Translations under genes and position numbers: made by a program | Part shown: in pieces, positions 4,921 to 5,427 of the stretch | Layout of the letters: each line of letters opens with the position of its first letter | Position numbering within the stretch: the stretch's first letter is position 1 | From: Bacteriovoracaceae bacterium | GTDB lineage: Bacteria; Bdellovibrionota; UBA1018 | DNA length: 5,427 nucleotides | NCBI GenBank assembly: GCA_947475645.1 | Contig: CANJNU010000085.1 | Span: 1 to 5,427, forward strand | Direction of reading: 5' to 3' | The notes under the pieces: model-generated | The model's database searches: none | Told to the model about the DNA's origin: nothing | The model's input: only the letters and a program-made list of their open reading frames with translations

Positions 4921-5427
4921 ATGGAGAATTCCACCTTTCTCGGACCACTGTGTGCTTTGGGTGCTTCGTTTACCTGGGCCTTGGGCTCTGCCGAATACTC
5001 ACGGCTTTCGAGGGGGCATTCGGCGTTTGCTGTGAATTTTTCGAGAGCCTTAGTGGCACTGCCCTGTTTTCTGGTGGCTGCAATTTGGAAATCCGGTGGT
5101 TTTCTTTCGGTCCTTCAACAAATTCAAACAGTGGGCCTGAATCCGGTATTTTGGCTCGGGGTGTCTATTTTTGCGAGTTACGGATTGGGAGATGTGCTGT
5201 TTCTTTGGAGCACAAGATCTTTGGGAGTGCCCTCAGCGCTTGCAATCGCTTCGACCTATCCCATTTTGAATGCAGGAGTGGGGGTTTTCGTTCAGGGCGA
5301 GTCGCTCGCGCCCGGTCAATTGCTCGGCCTATTTCTAACGGTGGCGGGTGTCATTGCTGTTATTTTGAGCCGAGGTGAGCCCACTTCACCGTCATCGGAT
5401 GGAGCCCGTGCGGCGCCCACTGATGTA
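4921..5427 (+). CDS. EamA-type DMT-superfamily transporter, N-terminal part (3' end outside window)
   Basis: The frame stays open from ATG 4921 through the last base, giving 169 codons and no stop, so the gene is cut by the window edge. The product is an integral membrane protein with about five hydrophobic segments (near residues 7-24, 38-56, 76-97, 104-123 and 131-149), which matches the first half of a ten-segment EamA protein. Family-like features are GPLCALGASFTWALGSAEYS at the first segment, NFSRALVALP at the second, GDVLFLWSTRSLGVPSALAI around the third-fourth junction, then STYPIL and a glycine-rich fifth segment. A hydrophilic Pro/Ser/Thr-rich linker (150-169) would join the second repeat. 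The start is well constrained: TAG at 4909-4911 closes the frame and 4921 is the only ATG, GTG or TTG after it. No Shine-Dalgarno is seen. The substrate cannot be told from the sequence. Confidence 0.85.
   Translation, partial: MENSTFLGPLCALGASFTWALGSAEYSRLSRGHSAFAVNFSRALVALPCFLVAAIWKSGGFLSVLQQIQTVGLNPVFWLGVSIFASYGLGDVLFLWSTRSLGVPSALAIASTYPILNAGVGVFVQGESLAPGQLLGLFLTVAGVIAVILSRGEPTSPSSDGARAAPTDV
4931..4938 (-). promoter_or_regulatory. Possible Shine-Dalgarno of the YdcZ-type gene
   Basis: Read on the minus strand this is AAAGGTGG, ending 11 nt before the ATG at 4919. It is purine-rich and partly complementary to the 16S tail. It lies inside the first codons of the divergent plus-strand EamA-type gene, so the same bases would serve both. 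The spacing is on the long side, which leaves the start choice open. Confidence 0.4.

Noticed and set aside
4926..4931. GAATTC palindrome near the divergent starts as an operator half-site.
   Set aside because: Symmetry does not extend beyond six bases, which is expected by chance at this scale.
4914..5378. A plus-strand open frame starting TTG 4914 that would encode a cysteine-rich 154-residue protein.
   Set aside because: It overlaps the EamA-type frame from ATG 4921, which shows clear periodic hydrophobic segments and DMT motifs and stays open to the window end. The alternative has no recognisable features and an amino-acid mix typical of an out-of-frame reading.
1..5427. A novel defence, mobile or biosynthetic system.
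   Set aside because: Every base is accounted for by conserved housekeeping genes or ordinary DMT transporters; no integrase, transposase, toxin-antitoxin pair, repeat array or unusual domain fusion was seen.

Overview
The window is a densely packed piece of bacterial chromosome, almost entirely coding, with no RNA gene, mobile element, CRISPR array or long intergenic gap. It looks like a Gram-negative bacterium: an RseP-type site-2 protease with periplasmic-style PDZ domains sits in the conserved frr-uppS-cdsA-rseP cluster. The order (tsaB directly after rseP, no dxr or bamA between or after) and the protein lengths would suit a Bdellovibrionota/deltaproteobacteria-like lineage, but that placement is a low-confidence inference.

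Layout. Bases 1-4425 hold a plus-strand run that is probably one operon: the 3' end of frr (ribosome recycling factor), uppS (undecaprenyl diphosphate synthase), cdsA (CDP-diacylglycerol synthase), rseP (intramembrane zinc protease) and tsaB (t6A tRNA-modification factor). The junctions are 12 nt (frr/uppS), an overlap of about 17 nt (uppS/cdsA), 36 nt with a clear GGAGG ribosome-binding site (cdsA/rseP), and a 4-nt GTGA overlap (rseP/tsaB). Bases 4422-4919 hold a minus-strand YdcZ/DUF606-type small DMT protein whose stop codon overlaps that of tsaB. From 4921 to the window edge runs a plus-strand EamA-type DMT transporter, open at the right end. Its ATG lies one base from the probable ATG of the divergent YdcZ-type gene.

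How the genes fit together. frr recycles ribosomes. uppS makes the undecaprenyl carrier precursor for peptidoglycan and surface polysaccharides, cdsA makes the activated phospholipid precursor, and rseP carries out regulated intramembrane proteolysis in envelope-stress signalling. tsaB supports tRNA modification and decoding. The run therefore links translation capacity with envelope synthesis and surveillance. The two divergent DMT proteins look like a separate transcriptional module of unknown substrate.

The window is mostly conserved housekeeping sequence, and I do not see a new biological system in it. The points worth a second look are architectural: tandem TAG-TAG stops at both junctions where neighbouring genes share a reading frame, an RseP with three apparent PDZ domains, two perfect small hairpins at its PDZ-domain boundaries, and the nearly abutting divergent starts of the two DMT genes.
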